NCBI GenBank assembly: GCA_033220425.1
Contig: CM065649.1
Coordinates: 4,030,001 to 4,094,000, forward strand
Source of the DNA: Lepraria neglecta
Taxonomy: Eukaryota > Ascomycota > Lecanoromycetes > Lecanorales > Stereocaulaceae
Length of the DNA: 64,000 bases
Direction of reading: 5' to 3'
The notes beneath the pieces are model-generated. The model saw nothing but the letters and a program-made list of their open reading frames with translations. It ran no database searches and had not been told where the DNA came from. Below are positions 21,262-33,724 of this stretch, piece by piece (within the stretch, counting starts at the first letter, position 1; each line of letters begins with the position of its first letter). The translations under genes and the position numbers were made by a program.

Positions 21262-23999
21262 GTCTGCTGAGATGTCTTTCTAAGGATAGCTAAATTTGAC
21301 ATCAATTATCAGGTCCCAAATTATACGAGGTCTGGATTTTGATGAGGTTTATTAGAAGACATGAAAGATTCAGGAGCGTCAGGCGCCAAGGCGCTAGTCA
21401 GCATCGTCGCAGTCCAATGTTTCCAACTGTTAGGAAACAAGATGACCAATCTGACTTGGGGCAGCCCACCTTACACTTCCTTAACACGGATCTGGCGAGT
21501 TTCTTTTGCAAACATAATGCAAAGCTCTTACCGTTACATTCAAAATTCGTGTACGAACCATTGAGTCAGATTTGCTGGCCTAAGCGTCCTGATCATTGTC
21601 CCGCCTGTCTTCTACAAGAATTGTAGGACGATAACTTTCAGATCTTCGCGAAATCTAGGCCCGCACCCTCGGAAACGTGCAGCTTCGAGACAAAGACATT
21701 TCTTGATCGACATAAGGTTAGACACCACCGTGATAGTTTTGCAAATTTGGATAGGGAGACCGCCAGTAGGACACTGCCCCAAATCATCTTAGTAAGCTGA
21801 CTAGAGTGATGGTGTCATTGATATTTCTTCTATCTTACAACAGACTCCCACACAGCCATTTGCGTGCTTTGCAAAGGAAACCAGCTCCCCCTGAAATCAA
21901 CGACCTCGACAGCCTGAACTTACCGACCTTGAAAGCCTGAATATGTTGGCCTCAGAAGCCCACTCACAATCGATTGCGTGGCCCGTACGCTGATCATCCT
22001 TCCTCTTCAGCTTACAGATTTTCCAGGCCCACCCACAAAGTAAGCAGTCTGGCTCTACTGTAGCCTAACATTTGCGATTGTGATAGCTGTGGCTCTTTCA
22101 AAATGTGATAAGCTCTGCCCTGCAATATGTTTCAATAAACTCCCTAGTGGTCCTCAGGCCATTTAAAGTAACCAATGTTTCAAATTCGAAACACTTCTTA
22201 ATAACGTATATCCAATATGTCTTTCCCGTAGCGCAGCAGAAATATCAATTCTTGCATCGTTTCCGTTCTGGCAATCTTGGTCATCTCGCTGCATTTTTTT
22301 TTCCATCTAGGAGGCAGTGTAAAGTTGCATCAACATGGATCCTTCGCGGTCGATCATAGCTTCAGTGTGTTTCTCCAGATGTGAGATCCAAACTATGTAT
22401 TTTCCTAATCAACGGGAGGACTGATTTTAGATTCTGCGCCAGTTGCGAAACCTCGTTGTTTTGGCTTCATAACTTCCAATAAGACGCATCTGAGTACATA
22501 CGGCCATTGACTGAAAAGAAAACCGTGTCCCGTCTTTTCTGCCATGGAGAAATTTCAGAGCGGTTGTACTGACAGTCGTCAGGGGGTTGACCACTGGCGA
22601 ACAAGAGCTGCTGTATGTTTTTTTCCTTTTTAGTCTTTGTGTCGGTGACGACCAGCAGTCACTTTACCTTACTGATCGCGGTGTGTTTTCGCCATTGTTC
22701 TTCCGCTGTGCTAATGTTGAAGTATGGGCGACAAGTATTAAATCCTTCGTCACAGAGCCCTGCAGCCATTCTTTAAGCCTCCTCTGGGTTACATCAGAGA
22801 ACAAGACTTAGCAGACTGAGTGCTAAAATGAATATCACTTATCGTCCATAACCTCGTGTGCTGCGGCTTGGGCATCCTGACTTTGCAACATCTCCTATAC
22901 GACTCCTCCAGGTAGGATCGGAGGATGAAACACAAATACTTTAGTCATAAGCTAGGAGGGAAGACTAGAACCAGTTAACACACGCTCAACGCTGTAGCCG
23001 TTCTCTGATTGTGACATCAATATTCATAGATCAGAGCGCTAACGCCAAGTCGAAGGATCGGTCGAATGATCAGGATGAAGCATGCATTGCTGTTGCTTGG
23101 CAGTTTGCAGACGATGTTTGCGGATTCCTCACAGCCTCAAAAATATTCAAGAAGAGGATGGAACAGGCTTTTTTGTCGGCGCGGTCAAGTCTATAGACAC
23201 GTTCTTCTTTCGTCGCAGCTCCAATACATCCTTGCACTGAGGTTCAGTGTAGAAGCTATTCTGCCATTCTATGGCTTAGTTTTCCTCAGAGAGATTTTTT
23301 TTATAATACAAGACTTGGATGACTTCTTGCTGCTATTACAATAGTATAGGTACACCTGATATGGTCACTCCTCGCGATACTACAACTATCTACTGGTATT
23401 CCTTACTGGTGCCATCTGCAACATGCTCATCGAAATCATTGTTCTCGCTATCCCATGGCCGATGGCTTGGAAGCTACATGTGACTGAGGGGCAGAGGATA
23501 GCTATCACGGCATGTTTACTCTAGGTGCACTGTGCGCATTCATCGTGATGAGATACTTTTAGAAGGAAAGGGCATCCTCTGATACTAGTACAATCAGCGA
23601 GTGCGGCATCAGAGTCGCCTGCTACGTGTTAGCCGAAGGCGGCCTCGAGAATGAACATCTGTCCAACTCTACTCCTTACAGGGGCACGACGACTTCATGT
23701 AATATATGCATTTGATTCTGGATACAAGACTTCGAAAAGAGCTTGCTAAAACTACCACTGCTTAATTACAATGCGGCTCCGAACGCCATTGCCTATGTAC
23801 AGCAGTAGGAGCCAGCGAAAAAAAACCATGCGTGTAAAAGTAAAAGACGGGAAAGCAGCTCGCACACTGGGTTAGTATCATTACTGCGAGTTCTGCCGTG
23901 AACACATACATGCATTTCTCGTGAACCTGCACGGCGTAACGAAAAAGCTGTGTAACCGATTCCAGATATGCATGTTAATTTATAAAACAATGGTGCCAG

Positions 24000-26900
24000 C
24001 TAGAAAATCATCGACCGCGTCTTGGCTGGATCTCTCCTGTGGCCAATGTCGGGGCGCCGTTGCCCAGCGTCGGATCGCCGTGGACTCTTTTCCGGCATTG
24101 GGGGTGCTAATGAATGCGCGAAATGCTTTGCGGGTGTTGGTGGTGCTGATCTCAACGGAGCTTGTTTAGCAGAGCTCGAAGGTGCCTTGATCTGTCCCCG
24201 ATGAGCCTTCTCTGCTCTTGCAGCTTCTGCGCGTCGTTTTGCGAGGACGATGTCCGTCCAAGTCTTTGCCTTGCTAGTGTCTTTGCCTACGACTTCAGAA
24301 AGGACTTTCATCCATCCATCCTTTTCGGCAGCGCTATCGGCATAGAAGTCGATGGTCTCGCCGTTGGCGAAACGGACACGGAAGCCTTCCTCGACAAACA
24401 TGTAACCCTCTTCTTCTTCGGCAAACGCGGACTTTCTTCGACCGCCCTTCTTAGGCGAGACGTCGTTGCGCATTAGAGCGGACTTGTCGTCAATCAGCTT
24501 GCTAGCTTTAGCGAGGTTGATTGTGGCTCTCGGCTGGCGCGTAGCCTCATGGTAGGCGGTGAACTTCGACCCATCAAGAGTGAAGAAACGACGTCGCCAG
24601 AACTGAAACCCGTCAACTTTGCTACTATATGGCCGGGAAATGAACAAGACTTACTGGACAATCGCCACCCTGTTGGCTCAGATGACCCTCCCACTTCTTT
24701 GGAGTAGTGCTCTCAGCTTGTTTCAACTCACGAATGCATGCATTCATGCTCTTTGGCATGTCATCATCCTTAGCATCCTTCGGCTTCGGAACGAAGAGAA
24801 GCTGCAGCTCCAGCTTGCCAACCTTGTATGGAGCTTTGCGCTGGATTCCACCATTCACAGCACTCCGCATGCTCTTGACACTGCTGCCATTTGCCTCTTC
24901 AGTTGCCCATTCATTGAAGCAAGGCGCGTCCACGGTGTACGGTCGGCCATATGCAGCAGTCTCATGATCCTGAAGACAAACGTACGAGCGTGCGAAGCTA
25001 CCATCCTTAGCGACAAGCCCGTGGAGGAGATCCCAAGCGGTAGGCTGAACTGGTCGTCGGCTGGCTTGAGCTACTTGTTGCCTTTGTCGTTCAGCATTTT
25101 GGGCCTCCTCTTGCTGCTTCATCTCAAGCTCCTTTCGCTTGCGAGGAGACGCGAAGACTCTGCTAAACGTTGACGGCTTGGATGGCTTGGGAGTCTTTGT
25201 GGGAGATTCGATGATAGGCTTGGCTTTCGGTTCTTCCAGCTTCGTCTGCAGGGTAAGCTGAAATTCCAAGTCATTGAGCACGACAAGCTCAAATTCTTGT
25301 CCAATTGGTGCAGTCTTGCCCAACTCAAGCCATGCTGTAGTCACACAGTGGAGCCCATTATCAAGCGTTAAGGCAAAATAAGAGCGCTCTCCTACATACT
25401 GTTTAGCTGCTGCAACAAGTTCAAAAACATGAGGAATGCTTACCCTTTGGTAGTGGAAGATCCAAGTCTTTGACCCGTACAACTTTGACGAACAGTCTGC
25501 CTCGCTCTCCATCCTCCCCAATTTCTTCTGTCGCTTGCATGGCTTCATCTTCGGTGACGCTGCCGAGACCGCTGGCCACATTGCTCTGTTGGCCCGGTAA
25601 GGGAGGAGCTGGTCCGCTTGAGGGCGCTTTTGAGGGAACGCCTCCTGATTTCCGAATGCTCTTGCGCCGAATCTTACCATTCCATGGCTCTGCAGTCCAA
25701 GGCTGCGATTGACTGGGCTTTCTAGGTGAATTGCCAGCAGACCGAGTACCTCGGGCACCGGGCTCCTGGTACTCTTTGGCTTCTGTCGTGGAGTCTGCGG
25801 ACTCGTGCGAAGCACTGCTCGCTATGATGACTTTGGTGTTCTGTCGCATAAGGTAGCCCTTCTGTGTGCGGAAAGCTTTGTTAGCATGACCTTCAGTAAA
25901 GGGTATAAATCCTTGTCCTGTCATATACTCCGCATGACCGGAGGACCAGGCCTGGGCAGCCGCTTCGGGGGGAGAAAAGTTGAACGCTACCTTTTGGGCT
26001 TCGATCACGCGATCGAATTCGCTCTCTATTCCAAATCTAAGGCCGTCGCTGCCTTCTACAGGTACTTCTAGGGGGAGCAGGCTGCTCTTGCGTTTGGACT
26101 GCTTCGGTGCATCTTTAATTTCGGAGCTGTGCATTGATTCTGCCTCGCTTGCTGAGTCGAGAAGAGGCTCATTTGCTTCGGCAACGACGGAGGGTCTACT
26201 CAGATGTCGCTCGGGTATCTTTGGTACTGCCGGGACTTCGCTACCGTTGCTGACCTGACGTCTTACCTCGGCCATAGCCTGGATATCTGAAGGTGTAACG
26301 GAAGGCCGGGTCTTAAGCTTGCCACCAGGAGCTTTGATGGTTGCAACTGGATGTGGCACCTCTGGGGAGTCTGGAATGGGGGACTCTGAGACAGGATGAC
26401 GGATGACAGAGTCTGGTGTCTGCGGCTCATTCTCTGAATCGTTCCACTGACCAGGGAATCTAGGTAGTTGAAGCTGTGCTTCAGGTGTCACCGGACGGTC
26501 GACAGGTTGCTCAAGGCTGGCAGGCTTGGAAGATTGCTCAGATGGAAGCGTAGACTTCACTGGTTCTTGATTGACTGGTGGTGACGGGGTCATGAATGAT
26601 TCCATGCCAAATCCAAAGTCAGACTCGCCAAGAAGAGCAGCAAATTGTGGCAAGGACATGCGATGGCTGCTCTTACGCTCCACATCTTTAGCTAATGATT
26701 CTGTTGCATTAGCTCGCGGAGTAGGCGGTCCGTCGTCATCAGTGGCACTGCTTGAGTGATCGACTAGCTGACCGTCTTCCTTCGATTCGACAGAATAATG
26801 ACTCTCGTCATCGTCATCTGGGGTCGCATCCTTAGCTTCTTTGAACGCTTCCAGTTTCTCGATAGCGTTCATAAAGGATTCAGCTTGGAGTTGCTGGCTG

Positions 26901-28637
26901 TAAAGATCCGGAATAGAATAGACGTCAAACTCGCTATCTTCGTCAAGAATCTCTTGCTTGATGACGACTTCCTTCTCCACCGTCTCGGTCTCTACAGATG
27001 GTACTGGAACATCGGGATCTAGGTTGGCGAATGCGTCTTCTGCAGAGCTTAGACTCAAGCCAATGGACGAGAGGTCGTCTTCGGGTTCATTGAAGTTACG
27101 ACTCTTGACCTTCCGAAGAATAGACTCGCGTGAGATTCGAGGAGGTAGCTTGTAGTCGCCAAGGTCAGCTACATCGTCATTTTCGACCTCTTCCTCGAGG
27201 ATTTGAACGCCATTGCCATTTGGTTGTGGCTCAGGGGTTCTCAGGGGAGATCCACGTCGAAGTCGCCGCTCACGTTGCTCGTGTTGTTCCTCAGCGGCCG
27301 TCTGAGGCTTCTCTTCGTCCTGGAGCATCATCAAGCGCAGACGCTCCTCAATTGGCATGGAGCATCCGCCCATTCCCTGTATTTCTGATTTTGATATCGA
27401 GGCTGGGCGCGGAGGGGACGGAGCCGTGCGTTGAGCATGGTTGACACGTTCGGCAGTGGCAGCCAGGCTACTATCAGAATCTGATCGAGCCCGTGGAAAC
27501 ATTGGCTTGCCTAGCGCAGGAAGCGGTGGCAACGGTCGGCGCTCACCGTTAGAATTGACCGAGTCAGTCCTTGCAGGTGAGTGGGGCGCATCAACAGCTG
27601 CCCAAGGTTGTGCCGTAGGAGCTGGACTGCTATGCTCTCCATCGAATGGATTTTCTACATGAGCAGCAAGATCATCGTTAGCAATTGCTGGGCTCATGAA
27701 ACGCCAGTCTTCAGGTAAGACCACGGGAGTCTTTTCTGTGTCTTCAAGCGATGCATCAAAGCTGTCCTCTCGATCAGGGGTTGAACCTCGGTCAAAACTC
27801 TCGTCTTCTTCATTGTCTGCAGAGTCGTAGCTACCCTCTCGAGATCCTGACGCTACTGATGAAGGGTCTGGCGTTGTCATCTCATATTCATTGACTTGCG
27901 GAGGCGCAGCATCAAATGTAACACTCTTCGCATGGCGATGCAGCGACTTTCCTGGAGGTAGCTGATGCTCGGCGTAGGAATCCTCTTCATCAGACCAGAT
28001 ACCGTTCTCAGGATCGAATGCCTGGTGTGCTTGGGCGTATCTGCTATTTTTGGAAAGAGAAGATTTGGCTGGGGAGGTCTGACCCTTGCCTGGAGAGCTG
28101 GACAGTTGAGGCACGCTGTCCATCTTAAGGTGAGACCTCAGTGGGCTGTTGATCGGTGTCTTCTTATCGCCTGCAGCGTTCTCTGTTCGAAAGCCTTCGA
28201 GTCCTCTGCCACCATATGCATTGCCTTGAACCTGAGTACTCAAAGGCCTACCTGTAGCCAGAGGTCTCTCGATTAAAGGACTGGAGGCGGGGTCGTATTC
28301 TTGCTTGTGTTCGCGCGCGAACATACTGCTATTCTTCACACGGGATGCGCGCTTCAAATTCTCAACTGATGGTCGCTTTGATGGAGAGGGAGAAGTGTCG
28401 CGATCACCCAACGGAGCCCTGTTCTCAGTATTGAACCTGGTGGGAGACCCTGGGTCTCGGCTTTGCCAATATAGACGAGGGGAGTTGGAGTTGAAGGGCG
28501 AAGAATCAAATGGCGAGGAGTTTTCATTGAACATGCTCTTCTGTTCCTTGTTAGTCATTTGGTCGTCACATCGTAGCAATATCTCTCCCTACCTTGGCGG
28601 CTTGGTTGTAGCTGGGAGAGTTCCGCCTCCGCTCCAT
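24000..28637 (-). CDS. BUD4: Bud4-type, anillin-like septin organiser with C-terminal PH domain
   Basis: Four exons give 1,493 residues. Exon 1 (28637-28593) codes for MERRRNSPSYNQAAK, then a 52-nt intron; exon 2 (28540-25444) holds most of the protein; exon 3 is 25391-24655 and exon 4 is 24602-24000. The first 950 residues are Ser/Pro/acid-rich and disordered with many SP/TP sites, consistent with Cdk control. The anillin-like block follows: LFVKVVRVKDLDLPLP, across the splice KGERSYFALTLDNGLHCVTT, then IGQEFELVVLNDLEFQLTLQTKLE. The PH domain starts near residue 1,290 (WRRRFFTLDGSKFTAYHE) and ends by GWMKVLSEVVG. In filamentous fungi Bud4 marks septation sites and helps assemble septin and actomyosin rings. 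All three introns are 52 nt. Confidence 0.93.
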
Positions 28638-29272
28638 AGGCCCAAGCTCAGTAAGTGGCCCTGCCGAAGAGCGTGCATGAATTTTGGAGGGGGAGGTCGT
28701 AGGCGTGTTTTTGAAGATGTGCAGAGGTTGGATCTGAAAGCAGAATTTAGCGTTGTCGCCGTAGCCAGCGTTGTCGCCGTAGCAGCGCGGTGTCCCAGGC
28801 TACTCATAGGTGTTGGAACATACAGATTGAGACATAACGGCTACTACAGGGACACCAGCGCCCAGAGAAAAGTTCCAATTCCTTTTTACTCGAGGCCAGG
28901 CCTTTAGTTGCTGATTGAGCGAGCCCCAAGGGAGGAATGTGTTTGTTTAGAAAAGCGGAACAGCGCTCCGTCAACCGCGTGATTATGCTTGTTCTAGCAT
29001 GAATTGAACGAAACAGGCAGTCCAATCAGTAAGATCACTGCGACAAGGAATGAAAGATATAGAGAAAGTGCACAACGCTCTTAGTCAGAAGATGTAATTC
29101 AGCGAAGGCGATGTTGCGGTACAAGTAGAATCGGCTTTCGCTAGCGCGAAAAACGGGCACTAGTTGGCAGGGCGACGAGCCTGTACGCGCGAAAAGTGCA
29201 GGGACGTCCGAGCTTCCAAAAAGTTTAGTGAAGGCAATATCAATCGTGGACTGAGCTTGGATTGTACATTCA
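28638..29272. promoter_or_regulatory. Divergent promoter region, BUD4 / MRH4
   Basis: 635 bp between two divergent start codons with no other gene. The minus-strand frames here carry no recognisable protein. Confidence 0.5.
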
Positions 29273-31162
29273 ATGTCTCGCTCTTCCCAATCTTTGTGTC
29301 TGTTCTGCCAACATAGGTCCTTTCTATATACATCGCAACAGCGTTCCTTTCAACCATGGCGGTTATCACGCTCCATGGCGCAGGTTCAACGCCCTCGCCG
29401 TCCATCGAGGATGACGCTTTCTCCAAAGGTGTCTCGTCCACCCACAAGAACCACACCGAGCGGCCGACCAATTGGAAGGCGAACCAACAGCCCTTTTGCT
29501 GGTATGAACCAGAAATACGCAGACCTACGCGGTGAACCGCGCACCCGCTCTCGAGCGGAGACGAGTAGGACTTCTAGAGGAAGAGAACGTCCACAGAAAG
29601 AACGAGAGACATTCCATGCGCTGAAGATGCAGAGCGCTTTGGCTCCAGTGTCTTATGGCCAGCGTGCCTCGATCAAGGAGAAGATCAGCGGAACGGACAG
29701 CTTTGAGGGGTTTCCCCTGCTACGCGTGGTTAAAGAGTCGGTGTTTAGTCAGGCATTGGCTGGTATGGAGGACGTTGTCCCTACGCCGGTGCAACGGCTT
29801 GCAATACCCGTATTGTTAGGAAATGAGACCAGGGCAGCTCGCAGACGATCATCATCGTCTGAAAAGAAGGAGATAGAGCAATTTCTACTAGCGGCTGAGA
29901 CAGGTTCAGGGAAGACGCTTGCCTATTTGCTACCAGTGCTGGACGCTGTCAAACGTGCAGAGGCCATAGACGTAGAGCTCGAAGCAAAGAAGAAAGCTCA
30001 AGAGGAAGAAGAAAGGAACAACGCCAACTACCACGCTCTGGAACCTCCCCCGTTATCCAATGCGCCGCATTCGACGACTGGCAGACCACGAGCTATCATC
30101 CTCCTACCCACATCCGAACTCGTGACCCAAGTCGGCAATCTCACAAAATTGCTATCTCACACAGTCAAGTTCCGCTCCGCCCTCATATCATCTGCCTACA
30201 GCGGAAAAGTCATCCGTAACCGTCTCTTCGCACCCACGGGCATCGACGTCCTAATCTCTACGCCTCATCTGCTGGCCAGCATCTCCGAATCAGATCCCAA
30301 CATCCTAAGTCGCGTGTCCCATCTTATAATAGACGAAGCCGACTCCCTTCTCGACCGCTCCTTCGCGCCCTCCACCTCTACCGTCATCGACAAAACCACT
30401 CCCTCATTGAAGCAGCTCATCCTATGCTCAGCAACAATTCCTAGAAGTCTAGACTCCTACCTCCGCCAGCGCTTCCCAGACATGAGACGGCTCGTGACGC
30501 CCAATCTCCATGCAATTCCTCGACGCGTGCAGCTCGGCGTCGTTGACGTAGAGAAAGAACCCTACCGCGGAAACAAGAACCTTGCCTGCGCAGATACTAT
30601 ATGGTCCATTGGCAAAGCAGCAGCCGAACACGCTGGCGATACTGCTGATGTCAAGCGGATACTCGTATTTGTCAATGAACGCGAGAAGACGCAAGAAGTC
30701 GCCGAGTACCTTATATTAAAAGGCATTGAAGCAGTCGCCCTGAGCAGAGACACGCCTGAGCAGCGCCAATCCGAGACTTTGAGCGCTTTTACCACTGCGA
30801 AGAAAGAAAGTGTCGAAGTGGCCTCTAAGGAACTCTCTGCAGAACTACCGAACGGGCCAAACTACATTCCCATGGGCAGCAGGACTCCAGCTACAAGCAC
30901 ACCTCCACCACGGCGCCATCTACCTAACACCAAGGTTCTCGTGACCACGGACCTGGGCTCCAGGGGTATCGACACGCTGGCTGTGAGACACGTCATTCTG
31001 TACGATGTGCCGCATTCGACCATTGACTTCATCCATCGGCTGGGTCGGACAGGGAGGATGGGTAGACGAGGGCGAGGCATTGTTCTTGTTGGGAAGAACG
31101 ATAGGAGGGATGTTGTTAGGGAGGTTAAAGAGGGGATGTTTAAGGGGCAGGCTTTGATTTAG
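29273..31162 (+). CDS. MRH4: Mitochondrial DEAD-box RNA helicase Mrh4
   Basis: A single exon of 629 residues. The first 110 residues are Arg/Ser/Pro-rich without acids at the start, a mitochondrial targeting leader. The helicase core shows a Q-motif-like TPVQRLAIPVL, motif I AETGSGKT (208-215), an inserted Lys/Glu-rich loop, motif Ib ISTPHLL, motif II DEAD, motif III SAT, and in the second RecA domain VLVTTDLGSRGID and HRLGRTGRMGRRG (motif VI). In yeast Mrh4 acts in late assembly of the mitochondrial large ribosomal subunit around the 21S rRNA. The leader and the long insert after motif I separate it from nuclear DEAD-box proteins. Its 3' end faces PUS1 across 146 bp. Confidence 0.9.
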   Translation: MSRSSQSLCLFCQHRSFLYTSQQRSFQPWRLSRSMAQVQRPRRPSRMTLSPKVSRPPTRTTPSGRPIGRRTNSPFAGMNQKYADLRGEPRTRSRAETSRTSRGRERPQKERETFHALKMQSALAPVSYGQRASIKEKISGTDSFEGFPLLRVVKESVFSQALAGMEDVVPTPVQRLAIPVLLGNETRAARRRSSSSEKKEIEQFLLAAETGSGKTLAYLLPVLDAVKRAEAIDVELEAKKKAQEEEERNNANYHALEPPPLSNAPHSTTGRPRAIILLPTSELVTQVGNLTKLLSHTVKFRSALISSAYSGKVIRNRLFAPTGIDVLISTPHLLASISESDPNILSRVSHLIIDEADSLLDRSFAPSTSTVIDKTTPSLKQLILCSATIPRSLDSYLRQRFPDMRRLVTPNLHAIPRRVQLGVVDVEKEPYRGNKNLACADTIWSIGKAAAEHAGDTADVKRILVFVNEREKTQEVAEYLILKGIEAVALSRDTPEQRQSETLSAFTTAKKESVEVASKELSAELPNGPNYIPMGSRTPATSTPPPRRHLPNTKVLVTTDLGSRGIDTLAVRHVILYDVPHSTIDFIHRLGRTGRMGRRGRGIVLVGKNDRRDVVREVKEGMFKGQALI

Positions 31163-31308
31163 GTGGATGTTTTAACATCATAGATAACCTGGGCCATGAG
31201 CATAAGAAATGTATATTTCTCCATTCTAAGGGTATCCGTCTTCACTGTAAAGCTTCTACTCCGTTGTGCTGGCTCGTAAGATGCCATTCCCCTTTCCATG
31301 GCCTCTTA

Positions 31309-33335
31309 TCACCCCTCCTCCCCCTCCCCACCCTCATCCTCAGAATCAACATCCTCGATCTTCACCTTCTCTCCGCCAGCACCCTCTCTCTTAATCTCCC
31401 TCTTTGTAGCCTCAATACCGACACTCGACAGATAGAGAAGTTGGCTACTCCTCGTATTATCCAAACCCACAAAAAACCCATGAAAAACATCCCCTCGCTC
31501 CTCCTCCCTAAAAATCCGCTCATAAATCTCTCTCTGCTTAAACCCCTCCATCGCCTCCTCATATCTCCCAAAATCAATCCTCTCCCTACCAAATTGCTCC
31601 AGGCGTTCGTTATACGCGTCAAACACCGGTCGTTCTAGCAGCAATCCAAGCGACGGAGCTTTGGGTATAGAGATGCGGTGAGCTTCCCAGGAATCTTGGA
31701 GCCGCCCTTCGTGGCACCCGCAGCGGACGAGAAGAGCGACCATGGATACCATTTTCCTGATTTGATGCATCATGAAGGATTGGCCATGGACTTTCAGGGA
31801 GAGCCATTCTGTGTTGTTTATTATTATGGGCTTCTCACCGACAACAAAACTCTTTATTATCCGTGTCGCAGAGGGGTCTTTGAAGGATTTGTCGATGGTG
31901 TAGTTATGGTATTTATGAGTGCCTTCGTAGCGTGCTAGCGCGGAGAAGACGCGAGCGAGACGTTCGGGGTGGATGCGGTGGGCTTTCTTTGCGGTTATGT
32001 GGGCGTTTTTGAGGAGGCGGATGGCGATTTCGAGGGGGGTGACTTCTTTGGAGCGGGCGATTGCTACTGCTTCGAGGAAGGAGTCGAAGGTGGGGTCGTC
32101 TTTGGTGATATTTCCAATCTGGGATGTATTTGCGAAAGCTGTTGCTTTATCATCTTTGCCTATTGCTATGCTGGCAAATGCGATGCCTGAGTCGATTTCT
32201 CCTTGTGGTGAGACTTCCTTGGCGGCTTGCTTCTGATCATCTGTAACAGCTGTGGATGGCTCGTCAACGACGCTGTGGTCGTGGTCGTAGAATACCTTGA
32301 GCGCTAGGTCTCGTATCGTGGGATCTATGTCTTCGAGGATAGGCCTGACGTATTTCTCCTCCATCTCAGTCCAGACATCAGCAACCTCCTTCTGCCGGTC
32401 TAAGTACCCTTCCAAATCATTGGCTTCCTCTGCGAGCTCAACCATCTTCTTGCCCAAGAAGCTCTTGGGGTGCGGTGGTATAAAGCAATGTGTCGGAATC
32501 ATATACTCGTATATCCTCGAATCGCAGAATTGATATGCGCTGAAGCTGCCGTTCGTCCTCTCGATGCCCCATACTCGTATCTGCGGACTCAGCTTCTCAT
32601 TGATTTTGGAGACTATGTCCGGGTCTTCGACAATGAGCTTGAGCGATATCAGGTTGCCTGCGGCGTGGACTCCTTTGTCGGTGCGGGCACATCGTATCAA
32701 AGAGGATTTCTTTGGGTCATCTGCGTTGGCTTTTGAAACTGCTCCGGCAGCAACGAAGGCGCTGAAGAGGTCACCCTCAATGGTCTTTTGTTGGTGGTTC
32801 CTAGTGACAATCAGATATGCCAACTCTTCACGATGTCGTCCTCGCTCACAACTGCATGCCCTTGTATCCACTACCAGAATATCCAATCATAACCGCAACC
32901 TTTCGCTTCGGTTTCTTCTCTTCTGCTTCGATCTCCTCCTTCGAATACCTCGTAGCGTAGATCGGTAGAGCGTCCTCTTCGCCATCCAATCTACGCTTTT
33001 TGGCAGCCTGCTGGTTCTCTGTATTTCGCGCTCGCTTGTCAACTGTGTTTTTGCTTCATTAATTAGTCCAGATGGTATGAGGGAAGCACATGCTCTGCAT
33101 ACCTCCATTCCGCACGCCCAACCTCCTTGTTCCTCCTGCGACCCCCTCTATCGCCTCCCCCTGCCCTACCTCTTGAGTTGCCTCTGCTTCTGCCTCTACC
33201 ACGCCCACGCTGTGTAACCCTCTCACCATTATGGCGGTCATTGGTTTGACCACCCTCCCCGTGCGTAGCCATCTTCTCCGCACCCCGGCCCTCAAACTTG
33301 ATGGGCCGAGCTGTATCAGGGGCCTGGCTATCCAT
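31309..33335 (-). CDS. PUS1: tRNA pseudouridine synthase Pus1
   Basis: Three exons give 642 residues: 33335-33103, 33053-32850 and 32800-31309, with introns of 49 and 48 nt. Exon 1 is Arg/Gly-rich (RGRGRGRSRGNSRGRAGGG), an RNA-binding or nuclear-localising tail. Exon 2 ends in KVAVMIGYSGSGYKGMQL, the start of the catalytic fold. Exon 3 has the TruA-family signature IRCARTDKGVHAAGN with the catalytic Asp, then YEYMIPTHCF, HKYHNYT and SFMMHQIRKMVSM. The C-terminal 50 residues are acidic. Pus1 isomerises uridines in tRNAs and U2 snRNA. An insert of about 100 residues between the two halves of the domain is unusually long and charged. The exon 1 junction uses acceptor AATGAAG; the later CACAG would give an early stop. 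Confidence 0.92.
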
Positions 33336-33724
33336 TTTCCAGCAGAATGTATCATGAATTGAACGATTTTCTTGAAGCAGATTGATATCGATGTCAATTC
33401 TGCTTGCTCGGCCCTAATATTATTTCCGATAGGGCTGAAATGAAAGACGCGCTAGCCACTTTTGGAAAGCTTCGACAACGCTTCACTTTTCAAAGGTTTC
33501 ATTGTTCTTTCTGTTGCGGCGGAGAAATATCTCAGTTGTCAACCGCAAATTCTCTTCGACACTCATCCTCTACATCGTCCGTGTCGACTCACATATTGGA
33601 GTCGATCCGACGATGAATTTTCTTTCACCATTAAACTGCTGACGCCTCAAGGCCGCATACCAGCCATCTCGTAGTACACAGCCATATCATATCCTTTCAC
33701 TAGAATCGGATCATCCTCACAGCT
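33336..33724. promoter_or_regulatory. Divergent promoter region, PUS1 / TFIIE-alpha
   Basis: 389 bp between head-to-head start codons, no gene inside, no clear TATA box. Confidence 0.55.

Larger units (their letters stand above)
20617..23999. other. 3.4-kb gene desert
   Basis: No protein gene, RNA gene or intact transposon could be read on either strand between the glycosyltransferase start codon and the BUD4 stop codon. The 20617-21100 part is presumably the glycosyltransferase promoter. Two small structures are listed separately. A long non-coding RNA, or decayed repeat DNA past recognition, cannot be excluded. Confidence 0.5.
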